A DNA stretch of 64,000 nt, from contig CBDBVE010000020.1 of NCBI GenBank assembly GCA_965212595.1, forward strand, positions 62,001 through 126,000, read 5' to 3'. Both the position numbers and the translations under genes were made by a program. The notes beneath the pieces were generated by a model. The model made no database searches. It saw nothing but the letters and a program-made list of their open reading frames with translations, and was not told the origin of the DNA. The stretch is from Poritiphilus sp965212595 (GTDB taxonomy: Bacteria > Bacteroidota > Bacteroidia > Flavobacteriales > Flavobacteriaceae). This document shows, in pieces, positions 44,633 through 52,839 of the stretch (within the stretch, counting starts at the first letter, position 1; each line of letters begins with the position of its first letter).

Positions 44633-46705
44633 ATGAAAACAATTTTAAAAGTTTCCCTATTCCTGCTGATTAGCATTAGACTTTCAGCGCAATCTAATTG
44701 TAACCCAATTCCTGAAGTAAACTTTCCTGGCGGTCGTGTGATAATGACTTTCGATGGCAATGTACACGATGACGATGACATTGTTGGAATGCCCTACTCT
44801 GCCGCTATGTGGTGGGCGGCCGGACTAAAAAATAAAGTAGTTCAGATAGAATACAACAACCATGTTTGCGATACCAATACAAACGAAAATGACGAATCCG
44901 GGCCAGGAGCTGGTGACGATTCTCAAAATATGCGAACAAGCGCCTCTGGAATCATTTCGCGTTTTGGTTACAATGCGTCAATCTTTTATGATTACGAAAC
45001 CAAAGCCAATGCATCTACCAATAAAATGGCTGCTGAAATAGAAAAATCGACAGCTTCTAACCCCTTATGGATCATAGCCGCCGGCCCCATGGAAACACTA
45101 TGGCGAGCTATGGAAAAAGCAAAAAAAGGACATAAACACCTTACCGTAATATCGCACTCTAACTGGAATGAGAAACACGCACATTGCAGTGGGGCTCATA
45201 CCTGGTCTGATATTAAAAATAAATACCTGTCTAAAGGAGTGTACTTTGTAGGGTTTTGCAAACGTTTAGAATGTAGTGGTCCCAGTATGCTAAAGGATCA
45301 GAACGCCGGATTTAGTTCTGAAATTAGTTATTGGACCTGGATGAAAAACAGTAGCAAGGAATACAACAGATGGATCTTTAAGCGTAACCCCTTTAGCAAT
45401 AAATTTGACCCTTCTGATGCAGGTATGTCTTATTTTCTTATTACCGGCGGGCCTTTTAACGGTGGGGATTCTGAAGGCAACCACAACGATGCAAAAAAGC
45501 TACTGGAAAACCCTTGTACAAATACATCAGGCAAAGGTGGCAATACTCCCCCATCTCTCACTATTCTATCTCCCACTGAGGGCGAAGTTGTAACCGTAGG
45601 AAGCGATGTAAGTGTGGATATATCGGCTACTGATGCCGAAGGGAGCATAAGCACCTATAGAGTTATAGTAGATGGTGTACTTAAACAGACCAGTAGCGGT
45701 AGTTATACTCCTTATACCATTTCAAATATTAAGGCGGGAAGTCACACGATAAAAGTTAAGGTCACAGACAATTCGGGAGCGGTAACCGTGCAGACTATCG
45801 GAATTATAGCGCAAAATACCGGGACGAGTGGAAATCAAGCGCCATCTTTAAGTATTTCTGCTCCCCAAGATGGCCAGAATCTTGAAGTGGGAGCCTCACT
45901 TACGGTTATGCTCGATGCCGATGATGAAGATGGTAAAATTAAGCAGCATCAAATTTCGGTTAATGGCGTTCTTAAAGATACAGATGGAAGTACCTACTCT
46001 CCTTATAAAATGAATTCATTAAAAAAGGGAAGCTATGCAATAAAAGCTACGGTAACCGACAATAAAGGTGCAAAGACCAGCGAGACGATAAGTTTTACAG
46101 TAGGTGAAACCAACGGGAGTTCTGGCGGTGCTAATACCCCTCCCTCCTTGTCTATAACTGCTCCCGCTAATGGGGCCACGGTGGTTGCCGGAACCAATGT
46201 TGCCGTTAAACTATTGGCTACTGATGAGGATGGGAAGATTGTAATACATCGAATTTTTTTAAATGGAGTTTTAGTAGATAAAGATGGGCAAAGTTATTCT
46301 ACCCATAGAATTAAAGGAATTAAAGCAGGAAATTACACCATCAAGGCCAAAGTTACTGATGACAGCGGTGCTGTGACAACAAAATCTATAAGTTTTAGTG
46401 CTGTGGGCAATTCAAAGCAATCTACCGTAGTCACTAAAGCAGCTGCAGACTTCGGCCCTGTTGAGAAAGCACCTGACCCAGGCACAGGCTCCTTTCTAAC
46501 CGTTGCGCCAAATCCTGTTAAAGATGGGCAATTGAAATTTGAACAAGAAGGTAACCAATACCTTTATATAGTAGATATGCAGGGCGCACTGATAAAACAG
46601 TTAGAAGTAAACGGTAGTTCTCATGAGGAAGACATCTCCGAACTTTCTCCTGGTCTCTATTTCATAGTGACCGACAAATTATCTAAAAGGGTACTTATAG
46701 AATAG
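44633..46705 (+). CDS. secreted nucleoside-hydrolase-like protein with Ig-like repeats and T9SS tail
   Basis: 690 residues from the ATG at 44633; a TTG at 44624 is in frame but less likely. Signal peptide to about residue 20, then the same domain as the 42479 lipoprotein (VIMTFDGNVHDDDDI at 36-50, through about 290). Three bacterial Ig-like repeats of about 95 residues follow, each with PPSL or APSL at the start, SG/DG turns and an IKAGxxxIKxxVTD end. The last 70 residues are a T9SS type A tail (VAPNPVKDGQLKF, SPGLYFIVTD). It should therefore be exported through the type IX system and anchored or released at the surface. Confidence 0.8.
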   Translation: MKTILKVSLFLLISIRLSAQSNCNPIPEVNFPGGRVIMTFDGNVHDDDDIVGMPYSAAMWWAAGLKNKVVQIEYNNHVCDTNTNENDESGPGAGDDSQNMRTSASGIISRFGYNASIFYDYETKANASTNKMAAEIEKSTASNPLWIIAAGPMETLWRAMEKAKKGHKHLTVISHSNWNEKHAHCSGAHTWSDIKNKYLSKGVYFVGFCKRLECSGPSMLKDQNAGFSSEISYWTWMKNSSKEYNRWIFKRNPFSNKFDPSDAGMSYFLITGGPFNGGDSEGNHNDAKKLLENPCTNTSGKGGNTPPSLTILSPTEGEVVTVGSDVSVDISATDAEGSISTYRVIVDGVLKQTSSGSYTPYTISNIKAGSHTIKVKVTDNSGAVTVQTIGIIAQNTGTSGNQAPSLSISAPQDGQNLEVGASLTVMLDADDEDGKIKQHQISVNGVLKDTDGSTYSPYKMNSLKKGSYAIKATVTDNKGAKTSETISFTVGETNGSSGGANTPPSLSITAPANGATVVAGTNVAVKLLATDEDGKIVIHRIFLNGVLVDKDGQSYSTHRIKGIKAGNYTIKAKVTDDSGAVTTKSISFSAVGNSKQSTVVTKAAADFGPVEKAPDPGTGSFLTVAPNPVKDGQLKFEQEGNQYLYIVDMQGALIKQLEVNGSSHEEDISELSPGLYFIVTDKLSKRVLIE

Positions 46706-46754
46706 AAGATCTTCAATAAGGCGTTTTGCCATGCGCCTCAAATTGTGGGTTTGG

Positions 46755-46784
46755 AAAAAGGAGTCTGATCAGGCTCCTTTTTTT
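46755..46784 (+). terminator. rho-independent terminator of the T9SS gene
   Basis: Stem AAAAAGGAG/CTCCTTTTT extended by the inner pairs CTG/CAG around CTGATCAG, followed by seven T residues. It begins about 50 bases after the stop codon of the secreted protein at 46705, so transcription of that gene ends here and the peptide array is a separate unit. Confidence 0.75.
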
Positions 46785-47023
46785 ATGCTTTGCTAAATCT
46801 TCTTTGAATATTTATAGTCATACCTCCCTCCTATTTCTGTAAAATCAAGCTGTCAGTAAAGCTATAATAAAGCAGCTAAAAAGAGTTTTATAGAAGAAAT
46901 TGATTTTTTAAAAAAAAAAATTCAAAAAAACATGAGGAAATCATAATATATTGATTTCTAGATGTTTATATGGATTATTCATGTTTTTGACGTCCAAAAA
47001 ATTGTTAAATATTGCTTAAAACG

Positions 47024-47044
47024 GTACTATTTATTACATAGTAC
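47024..47044. promoter_or_regulatory. inverted repeat upstream of the peptide array
   Basis: Arms GTACTAT and its exact complement flank a seven-base centre. In the same orientation the element contains TACATAG, also present in the dyad upstream of the other peptide locus (39978-40004). It lies 57 bases before the first small ORF and 194 bases before the first family member. Candidate operator for coordinated control of both loci. Confidence 0.5.
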
Positions 47045-47101
47045 TGTAACAAAAATGTTAAAGCGTCGTCTTGTAAGTGTAAGCAAATCAAAATAACAGT
47101 A

Positions 47102-47218
47102 ATGAAAACCTCAAAAAGTAAAAAACAAAAAAGAAGTAATTACTTAATTATGGGTTTCGGCTGGAGTAAGAAAACGACTTACAAAACAAGACAACAACAA
47201 CACAACATCATTTTTTAA
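47102..47218 (+). CDS. possible small basic protein gene (38 residues)
   Basis: ATG at 47102, stop at 47216-47218, also exactly 38 codons. The peptide starts MKTSKSKKQKRSNYL and ends in QQQHNIIF; it is very Lys-rich. It is not homologous to the following four ORFs except for the MKT-x-S start and length. The high A content of the region could produce such a frame by chance, so it is uncertain whether it is translated. Confidence 0.3.
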   Translation: MKTSKSKKQKRSNYLIMGFGWSKKTTYKTRQQQHNIIF

Positions 47219-47238
47219 CAACAAAAAACCTAGAAATA

Positions 47239-47355
47239 ATGAAAACTTTTAGCAGCAGACAAACACCGACAGAATCAAGAAGATTCTCTTACTTCTCAAA
47301 CTTTAAAGACAGCAAACGAGTGCGCTGGACAGAAGTAAGGCACTATGTGATCTAA
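47239..47355 (+). CDS. 38-residue cationic aromatic peptide, array member 1
   Basis: MKTFSSRQTPTES followed by RRFSYFS, then KRVRW, and a C-terminal HYVI. It is nearly identical in protein sequence to the copy at 39766-39882 on the other strand (two substitutions) while the DNA differs at many third codon positions, so the coding sequence is under selection. It is preceded by an A-rich AGAAATA sequence before the ATG. No signal peptide is visible. Net charge is strongly positive; role unknown. Confidence 0.75.
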   Translation: MKTFSSRQTPTESRRFSYFSNFKDSKRVRWTEVRHYVI

Positions 47356-47398
47356 ATCAACAAACAATTTAATAACCCTCTATAAAAACATAATAATC

Positions 47399-47515
47399 AT
47401 GAAATCATTTAGCAAATTATCATCACCAACAGCATCAAGAAGATTCTCTTACTTCTCAAGTTTCAACAACAGCAAACGAGTTCGCTGGTCTGAAGTAAGA
47501 AACTACGTAGCCTAA
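47399..47515 (+). CDS. 38-residue cationic aromatic peptide, array member 2
   Basis: MKSFSKLSSPTAS, then RRFSYFS and KRVRW, ending NYVA. It and the following copy differ by a single residue (S3T) and are almost identical at DNA level, including the intergenic spacer, so they arose by a recent tandem duplication of a unit of about 166 bases. The 43-base spacer before it contains the shared ACCCTCTATAAAAA sequence. Confidence 0.75.
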   Translation: MKSFSKLSSPTASRRFSYFSSFNNSKRVRWSEVRNYVA

Positions 47516-47564
47516 AACATACGTACAAGCAATTCATCAACCCTCTATAAAAAACAAAACAGTC

Positions 47565-47681
47565 ATGAAAACCTTTAGCAAATTATCATCACCAACAGCA
47601 TCAAGAAGATTCTCTTACTTCTCAAGTTTCAACAACAGCAAACGAGTTCGTTGGTCTGAAGTAAGAAACTACGTAGCCTAA
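47565..47681 (+). CDS. 38-residue cationic aromatic peptide, array member 3
   Basis: MKTFSKLSSPTAS, RRFSYFS, KRVRW, ending NYVA; one residue from member 2. Preceded by AACAGTC directly before the ATG, the same sequence seen in front of members 4 and the distant copy at 39882. The conserved core suggests a compact fold or a nucleic-acid- or membrane-binding surface; this is inference. Confidence 0.75.
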   Translation: MKTFSKLSSPTASRRFSYFSSFNNSKRVRWSEVRNYVA

Positions 47682-47729
47682 AACATACGTACAGACAATT
47701 CATCAACCCCCTAGAAAAACAAAACAGTC

Positions 47730-47846
47730 ATGAAAACTTTTAGCAGACTATCATCGCCAACCGAAACCAGACGATTTTCCTACTTTTCCAATTTTAAAGG
47801 AACTAAAAGAGTACGTTGGACAGAATGCAGAAACTACGTGCATTAA
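47730..47846 (+). CDS. 38-residue cationic aromatic peptide, array member 4
   Basis: MKTFSRLSSPTET, RRFSYFS, then KRVRW, ending NYVH; a Cys occurs at position 33 of this copy only. Compared with members 2 and 3 it has many synonymous changes (for example Phe-Ser-Tyr-Phe-Ser uses other codons) while the protein core is unchanged, the strongest evidence in the array for selection on the peptide. It is followed by a terminator 40 bases downstream. Confidence 0.75.
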   Translation: MKTFSRLSSPTETRRFSYFSNFKGTKRVRWTECRNYVH

Positions 47847-47885
47847 CCAACACTTCAACAGCCAGAGGAATTAGTTAGTGGTTTG

Positions 47886-47917
47886 AAAAAGGAGGCATCT
47901 TAACGGGTCTCCTTTTT
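47886..47917 (+). terminator. rho-independent terminator of the peptide array
   Basis: Stem AAAAAGGAG/CTCCTTTTT with a 14-base loop, forming 40 bases after the last peptide stop. The outer stem is the same as that of the terminator at 46755, so the two hairpins bound the array. Confidence 0.75.
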
Positions 47918-47956
47918 CATTTGTACTTAGAACCGCACTCCCCTATTTACCATTAA

Positions 47957-47986
47957 AAAAGCCCTTATCGTTGGATAAGGGCTTTT
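47957..47986 (-). terminator. hairpin terminator of the 263-residue lipoprotein gene (possibly bidirectional)
   Basis: Thirteen-base arms AAAAGCCCTTATC and its complement, separated by a four-base loop, with T-rich flanks on both strands. It lies 23 bases downstream of the minus-strand lipoprotein stop and could also back up termination of the peptide array. Confidence 0.75.
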
Positions 47987-48008
47987 AACTTTTCCTAAAT
48001 ATCTTTTA

Positions 48009-48800
48009 TTAATCGTTAAGCGTTATATCCTGGGTTGCCCCATTTGGATAGATGACAGTAGCTACATCGTCGCAGCTTCCATCTCCAAAATCTACCGTTA
48101 CTTCAAGACCATTTTTATTGACATCCATCGTTCCTTGAGTAATATAAGCACAGTTTAAACTGGCTTCCAAGGTACTTGTAACCTCAATGGAATAAGAGTT
48201 TTCACCAATGGTCACTGTCCAGTTCCCTGAAATTGTAAAGGCAGTAGACTCCAGGTCTTCACCAAAAGTAAATCCAAAAGTTTTAGTTCCAGTCTCCGTA
48301 ATAAGCGTTCCATCACCCATTGTAGCAGTCATATTGCTCGTAACATTGAAGGAATAAGAAGTTTGATCCATATTGGCATCGAAGGTATAGCTTCTAGTAC
48401 CGTTTAGCTCTATATCTCCTACAAAGAAGCTATCATATGTAGCAGTAAACGCTGAAGATTGTTCACTGGTTTCATAGACAACCGTCAAAGTACCATTGAC
48501 ATTATCTGTCCCGTTTAGGTTACAATTATTAAAAACGATGGTAAAACCTGTATCTGTATACTCTGCTTCATAGCAGTCGTTGCCATTTTTGCCGGCAGGA
48601 TCACCACCAATAAAGGCCTCAGCCAGTGCATTATCGGCTACACTGGAAATATCATCGGTTTCTAAAATTGTCTGTAATTCTGTTTGAGATAGCTCCTGAT
48701 CTGGTGGAGAGTCTTCGCTGTCATTGCTACAGCTAAAGGTGAAAATCGCTAAAACTCCAAGGAGAGCAATATTCTTCATAGCATAAAGAGATCTTTTCAT
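48009..48800 (-). CDS. lipoprotein of unknown function
   Basis: 263 residues (start at 48800 or seven codons later at 48779). Lipobox FTFSCSN, then an acidic linker (DSEDSPPDQELSQ). The mature region is Thr/Asn-rich with alternating strands (YTDTGFTIVFNNC, ISGNWTVTIGENSYSIEVTSTLEASL) and five to six Cys that could form disulfides. This looks like a beta-sheet surface protein of the type common in flavobacteria. Function is unknown. Confidence 0.7.
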   Translation of the reverse strand: MKRSLYAMKNIALLGVLAIFTFSCSNDSEDSPPDQELSQTELQTILETDDISSVADNALAEAFIGGDPAGKNGNDCYEAEYTDTGFTIVFNNCNLNGTDNVNGTLTVVYETSEQSSAFTATYDSFFVGDIELNGTRSYTFDANMDQTSYSFNVTSNMTATMGDGTLITETGTKTFGFTFGEDLESTAFTISGNWTVTIGENSYSIEVTSTLEASLNCAYITQGTMDVNKNGLEVTVDFGDGSCDDVATVIYPNGATQDITLND

Positions 48801-48904
48801 GATAATTTATTATGGGGTTTACCATGTAAGAACGGTGATTGGCGGGGTTTAGTGCGTTAAATTTTAAATTATACGGACAGTTTTTCGGAATTAAATCAAT
48901 GTAT

Positions 48905-49606
48905 TCAGATTTTTTTCCGGGTAAAAGGAACAAAACGAACGGCCATCACATCTTTCGTTTTTATCTTTCCGTCTTTTTTTGTAATCACCAGTAGGCTGCG
49001 CACCGCATTGTGGGGACCTACCGGAATAATCATTCTTCCACCTTCTTTTAACTGCTCTAACAGGGGTTCTGGTATCTCTTCAGCACCGGCAGTAACAATA
49101 ATTGCATCAAAAGGTCCTTTCTCCTTCCAGCCGTGATATCCATCTCCTAATTTAACTTCAATATTGTTGTATTCCAGTTTCTTAAGCAGTTCTTTGGCCT
49201 GCTTACCTAAATCCTCAACAATTTCTATAGTAAAGACAGAATCTACAATTTCTGCTAATACAGCTGCCTGATAACCCGAACCGGTTCCAATTTCTAAAAC
49301 CCTATGTTTCGACTTAGGTTTTATAGACTGCGTCATAAAAGCTACAATATAGGGCTGAGAGATGGTTTGCTTAAACCCTATGGGCAGGGCACCATCTGAA
49401 TAGGCAAACTTTCGTACATCTTTAGGGACAAATAAATGCCTTGGAACCTTTCTCATTGCCTTAAGGGTGGCAATATTATAAATATTCCTGGGTTTTAATT
49501 GGGTTTCTACCATTGCGTCTCTATGCTCTTGATACTCGGCCTGGCCATATACAGAAGCCGATAGCAAACCCGTAAAAAAAACAACTATCACTAAATACGT
49601 TTTCAT
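48905..49606 (-). CDS. pcm: protein-L-isoaspartate O-methyltransferase, exported form
   Basis: 233 residues with an N-terminal signal sequence ending near VYGQ. PCMT signature pieces: REAMVET-like HRDAMVETQLKPRNI, VPRHLFVP, the acceptor loop LPIGFKQTISQPYIVA and the S-adenosylmethionine motif VLEIGTGSGYQAAVLAEI, then GDGYHGW and IIVTAGAEEIP. The enzyme methylates isoaspartyl residues for repair; the signal sequence implies a periplasmic location, as in some proteobacterial forms. Third gene of an operon with an NTF2-like and a methyltransferase gene. Confidence 0.9.
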   Translation of the reverse strand: MKTYLVIVVFFTGLLSASVYGQAEYQEHRDAMVETQLKPRNIYNIATLKAMRKVPRHLFVPKDVRKFAYSDGALPIGFKQTISQPYIVAFMTQSIKPKSKHRVLEIGTGSGYQAAVLAEIVDSVFTIEIVEDLGKQAKELLKKLEYNNIEVKLGDGYHGWKEKGPFDAIIVTAGAEEIPEPLLEQLKEGGRMIIPVGPHNAVRSLLVITKKDGKIKTKDVMAVRFVPFTRKKI

Positions 49607-49650
49607 ACATTCGGCTAAAGTCTTGATCTACTCAGTGTGCTTCCAGGGTG

Positions 49651-50055
49651 TTATTTAGTTTCCCTGTAAAAGCTCTTATTTACAATGTACCAGCGACCGT
49701 CTAGTTTTTGCAAAGTCATGAAGTCATGGAAGATCTTCTCTTCATCTTCAATGCGGAGCCTTGCAAATGCGGTTTGGCCGGCTATATCAATGCTTACTAT
49801 TTCATTTTTACGTTTTAAGGGTTCTCCAGCTTTCATTTTGGAGAAAAACTCTCTGGCGTTCACTTGTTTAAAGGTACCTTCCTTCTCATTCGCTATGGTC
49901 ATAATCGCGTTTTCATGAAAGGCTTTCTTTAAAGTGCTAAAGTCTTTATTCATGGCGCCTTCCATATAATAATTAAGGGTAACCTCAATAGCTTTTTTGT
50001 CGTCTGTGGTAGATATGCACGCTAGTGCAAGGACCGCAAGAATAAGTGATTTCAT
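49651..50055 (-). CDS. exported NTF2-like/lumazine-binding-type protein
   Basis: 134 residues with a signal peptide (MKSLILAVLALACIS). The pattern is a helix IEVTLNYYMEGAMNKDFSTLKKAFHENAIMT, then strands ending FHDFMTLQKLDGRWYIVNKSFY, the NTF2/Lumazine_bd_2-like fold. Binds or turns over a small ligand outside the cytoplasm. Between two methyltransferase genes with gaps of 39 and 44 bases, so part of the same operon. Confidence 0.75.
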   Translation of the reverse strand: MKSLILAVLALACISTTDDKKAIEVTLNYYMEGAMNKDFSTLKKAFHENAIMTIANEKEGTFKQVNAREFFSKMKAGEPLKRKNEIVSIDIAGQTAFARLRIEDEEKIFHDFMTLQKLDGRWYIVNKSFYRETK

Positions 50056-50094
50056 TGTATAACAGATTTTTTTGGTTGTTTCAATACAAACCGA

Positions 50095-50754
50095 TCAGGC
50101 AGACGGAACGGTTGCCACCAAAAGCCAGATCTTTTTGCTGCTCTCGTTTTCCCAATTTCCCATATTCCTTACTTCCTCGGTAACCGTAAACCCGGCCTCT
50201 TTCAGCTCTTTCTTCACATATTTAGGAGATAAGGAATGTGAATTTGTTTGGGCGCTTCTCGATTTCCCTTTTACGTGGTCTTTTAGCTTTTCAAGAATGA
50301 GTATACGTCCTCCTGGCTTTAATGCCTTCTTAATATGTCCTAAAATGGTCATGTAATCTTCCATTTCGTGATAGGTATCCATCACAAAGACGATGTCTAA
50401 AGACTTTTCGGGTAGCTTAGGATTGTCATAATCTCCTAAGATTGTAGTTACATTGAGGAGCTTACGTTTCTTTGCGTTCTCCTTTAGAGCTTCTAACCTA
50501 TACGATTTAATATCTACCGAATACACCGATCCTTGTGTTCCAACTTCTCGAGCCAGGTGCATACTCAAATAGCCTTCGTGACAGCCCACGTCCCCCACTG
50601 CATCGCCCGGTTTAAGATTTACCAGTTGAAAGATCCGGTCAACATCCATCCATTCGTCGCGTTCTTTCCAGTCGTTTTCGGTATATTGAGAAGCAACCGT
50701 TAATGAACCAAGGAAAAAAATAAAAATCAGTGAGAAGATACCTTTTGTTTGCAT
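50095..50754 (-). CDS. exported class I SAM-dependent methyltransferase
   Basis: 219 residues with a signal sequence at the N-terminus. Motif I is AVGDVGCHEGYLSMHLA (D-x-G-C-H-x-G, a variation of D-x-G-x-G-x-G), with VYSVDIKSYRLEALKE carrying the acidic residue after strand 2 and DIVFVMDTYHEME and LKPGGRILILEKLKD as motifs III-IV. Substrate unknown. An extracytoplasmic SAM enzyme is unusual because SAM is not expected there. Confidence 0.75.
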   Translation of the reverse strand: MQTKGIFSLIFIFFLGSLTVASQYTENDWKERDEWMDVDRIFQLVNLKPGDAVGDVGCHEGYLSMHLAREVGTQGSVYSVDIKSYRLEALKENAKKRKLLNVTTILGDYDNPKLPEKSLDIVFVMDTYHEMEDYMTILGHIKKALKPGGRILILEKLKDHVKGKSRSAQTNSHSLSPKYVKKELKEAGFTVTEEVRNMGNWENESSKKIWLLVATVPSA

Positions 50755-50809
50755 TGCTAAAAGGTAATAAATTGAAAAATGCCTTCTCCTTAAAATTCTC
50801 TTAAACTAT

Positions 50810-52696
50810 CTATTGCTTTCTGATAGGTAATTTAATTTGTGAAGGATATTTTGAGGAATGGTGGATCTTGTTATGAGCCACAACAGCCTCTTTCTCATCG
50901 TAATTACGTCCGCCCGTATTTAGGTTTCTGGCGAATCTCGGAAAATTACTGCTCGATATCTCGATACGCATGCGATGTCCTTTTTTAAAGAAATTACTTG
51001 TGGCCATTGGTGTGAGATCAACTTTATACACCTCTCCATTCTTCATAAAAACTTCTTTGTCGTACCCCTCTCTATAGCGCACACGTTGTATGGTCTCATC
51101 GAGGTTATATGCGCGTCCGTCAGGGTAGACATCAATAAGTTTGATCGTAAAATCGGTATCCTTAACATCTGAAGAAACATACAATGTGGCCTCAATAAAC
51201 CCGGTGACTTCAACGCCCTCTTCAAGTGTATCTGTGGTATAAACCAGGATATCCTGCCTTGTTTCCATTACTTGTTGATCGAAAGCCCCACCATTGATGG
51301 CATTTCCTGTACAACATACATTGCCCCCATAGGAGGTCACGGGGTTTAGGGGGTCATAGGTAAAAGAATCAAAAGAATCTGACTTCCCTGGTTTTTCCAT
51401 AGTCAGTTTTCCGTCTCCAAAAAGGCTATTTGCACCTTGCTCGCTTTGCAGGTAGAACGTCTTGAGCTCAGAACTTTTAGGAGGCCATTCTTCAGAGGAT
51501 TGCCATTTATTGCTACCCATGGTATAGTATTGCACCCTTGGGGTCTTGGCTTTAAAATCATTGCCATCTCCTTTTAGCCAGAGATCAAACCATGTATATA
51601 TTTGTTCGTCATAGTTAAGGCGAGCATCACCAACGCTACGTTCACCAACGATCGTATTCTCCGTGGCCCGAGTAAATCTGCAATGCAAGGTAGGAGCAAT
51701 TACCAGGTATTGATTATCCCTGATTTCAGGATTTTTCGACTCGCTTCTGATATGATTGAACATAGCGATATTCGGACTTATAGAAACATCGTACCAGGAC
51801 GCAAACCAAAAACCCGGAGTTCCCATTTCCATAGTGTCATGAAACAAGCCGCCCTTATACCAATCTTCATGATTGGGGTGGCGGCGAACCATTTTGTCAA
51901 AGATATCGCGCTTGCCATTGATGTTTTGTAGCATATCCTGAATTGGTAGGTGTTTAAAGGCTTCAGCCATATCTACGGAAGGGTTTTCAGGTGCCAGATC
52001 ATAAAACCTGGAGATACGGATGAGATCTTCCTGGCTTGCGCCAGAAGGGATTCTCGGCTTAAACTTATCGTGTTCTACACCATAGAGCCATGAAAAAAAG
52101 AGCATTTGTTCAGCTCCACCCCTATACCAATTACCCTGTTCAAAATAGTCTCCAATCCTGCCAACTCCAGCGCCATAACCCTGAGCCACCAAAGCAGCAT
52201 GTGAGGGATGATCTAATGCAGCAACTGCCATTTGCCATTCGGCGGTTGACGAACAACCCAGAGTACCAATCTTACCATTGGACCATTCCTGGTCTCGCAT
52301 CCAGCTAAATGCATCATAGCCATCGGTAAGTGGTGTTCCCAGGATATCCCATTCTCCTTCTGAGAAGTATCTGCCTCTTTCGTTTTGAACTACATACGCA
52401 TATCCTCTTTTGACAGCTTCATAGGCCCTTGTCGCCGTGCGTGTTTGTCGTTCTCCATCTCCCCAGGAGTTAAAATTATATGGAGTCCTGGAAAAAATTA
52501 TGGGCACCTTTTGGTCTGTCTTTGGTCTATAAATGTCAGTGGCCAGGCGTATTCCGTCTCGCATAGGCATCATTACCTTTTGGTCTATAATTGCTATGGC
52601 CTCAAGCTTTTCAAAAATCTCTTCCTGAGCTCTCGCCGAATGAATAATAAAGAAGACTAGAAAGGGAATCAGGTATTTTAGGTTGGATCTTTTCAT
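50810..52696 (-). CDS. CocE/NonD-family hydrolase (X-Pro dipeptidyl-peptidase-like)
   Basis: 628 residues from the ATG at 52694-52696, which starts a proper signal peptide ending near SARA. Features of the S15/CocE family: MMPMRDGIRLATDIYRP, RTPYNFN, QNERGRYFSEGEW, the nucleophile in GTLGCSSTAEWQMA, and the jelly-roll C-terminal domain (GFIEATLYVSSDVKDTDFTIKLIDVYPDGRAYNL). Family members hydrolyse esters or N-terminal X-Pro peptides. First gene of the operon with the two methyltransferases (55-base gap). Confidence 0.9.
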   Translation of the reverse strand: MKRSNLKYLIPFLVFFIIHSARAQEEIFEKLEAIAIIDQKVMMPMRDGIRLATDIYRPKTDQKVPIIFSRTPYNFNSWGDGERQTRTATRAYEAVKRGYAYVVQNERGRYFSEGEWDILGTPLTDGYDAFSWMRDQEWSNGKIGTLGCSSTAEWQMAVAALDHPSHAALVAQGYGAGVGRIGDYFEQGNWYRGGAEQMLFFSWLYGVEHDKFKPRIPSGASQEDLIRISRFYDLAPENPSVDMAEAFKHLPIQDMLQNINGKRDIFDKMVRRHPNHEDWYKGGLFHDTMEMGTPGFWFASWYDVSISPNIAMFNHIRSESKNPEIRDNQYLVIAPTLHCRFTRATENTIVGERSVGDARLNYDEQIYTWFDLWLKGDGNDFKAKTPRVQYYTMGSNKWQSSEEWPPKSSELKTFYLQSEQGANSLFGDGKLTMEKPGKSDSFDSFTYDPLNPVTSYGGNVCCTGNAINGGAFDQQVMETRQDILVYTTDTLEEGVEVTGFIEATLYVSSDVKDTDFTIKLIDVYPDGRAYNLDETIQRVRYREGYDKEVFMKNGEVYKVDLTPMATSNFFKKGHRMRIEISSSNFPRFARNLNTGGRNYDEKEAVVAHNKIHHSSKYPSQIKLPIRKQ

Positions 52697-52839
52697 TTCG
52701 CGGTTCTTAAAATTGGTTGTTCCTTTAAAATTATGCAAAATATTTATATCGGCCAGAATTCCTAATTCTATCTTAAAACTGCTATGAAGGCAGGTACTAT
52801 TTCCTATTTTTAAGTACTAACAATCTAAAAACAAACACT

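Larger units (their letters stand above)
46706..47101. other. 396-base AT-rich region between T9SS gene and peptide array
   Basis: After the terminator at 46755-46784 the region is very AT-rich, with an 11-base A-tract near 46910 and poly-T stretches. It holds the GTAC-type dyad at 47024-47044. No coding frame of note. It probably contains the promoter of the peptide array, but no clean TTG/TAnnTTTG pair could be chosen. Confidence 0.4.

Noticed and set aside
47239..47846. Regular repeats of about 166 bases that might be read as a CRISPR or other repeat array
   Set aside because: The repeated units are ORFs with synonymous divergence, spacers are themselves similar to each other, and there are no short identical repeats with unique spacers.
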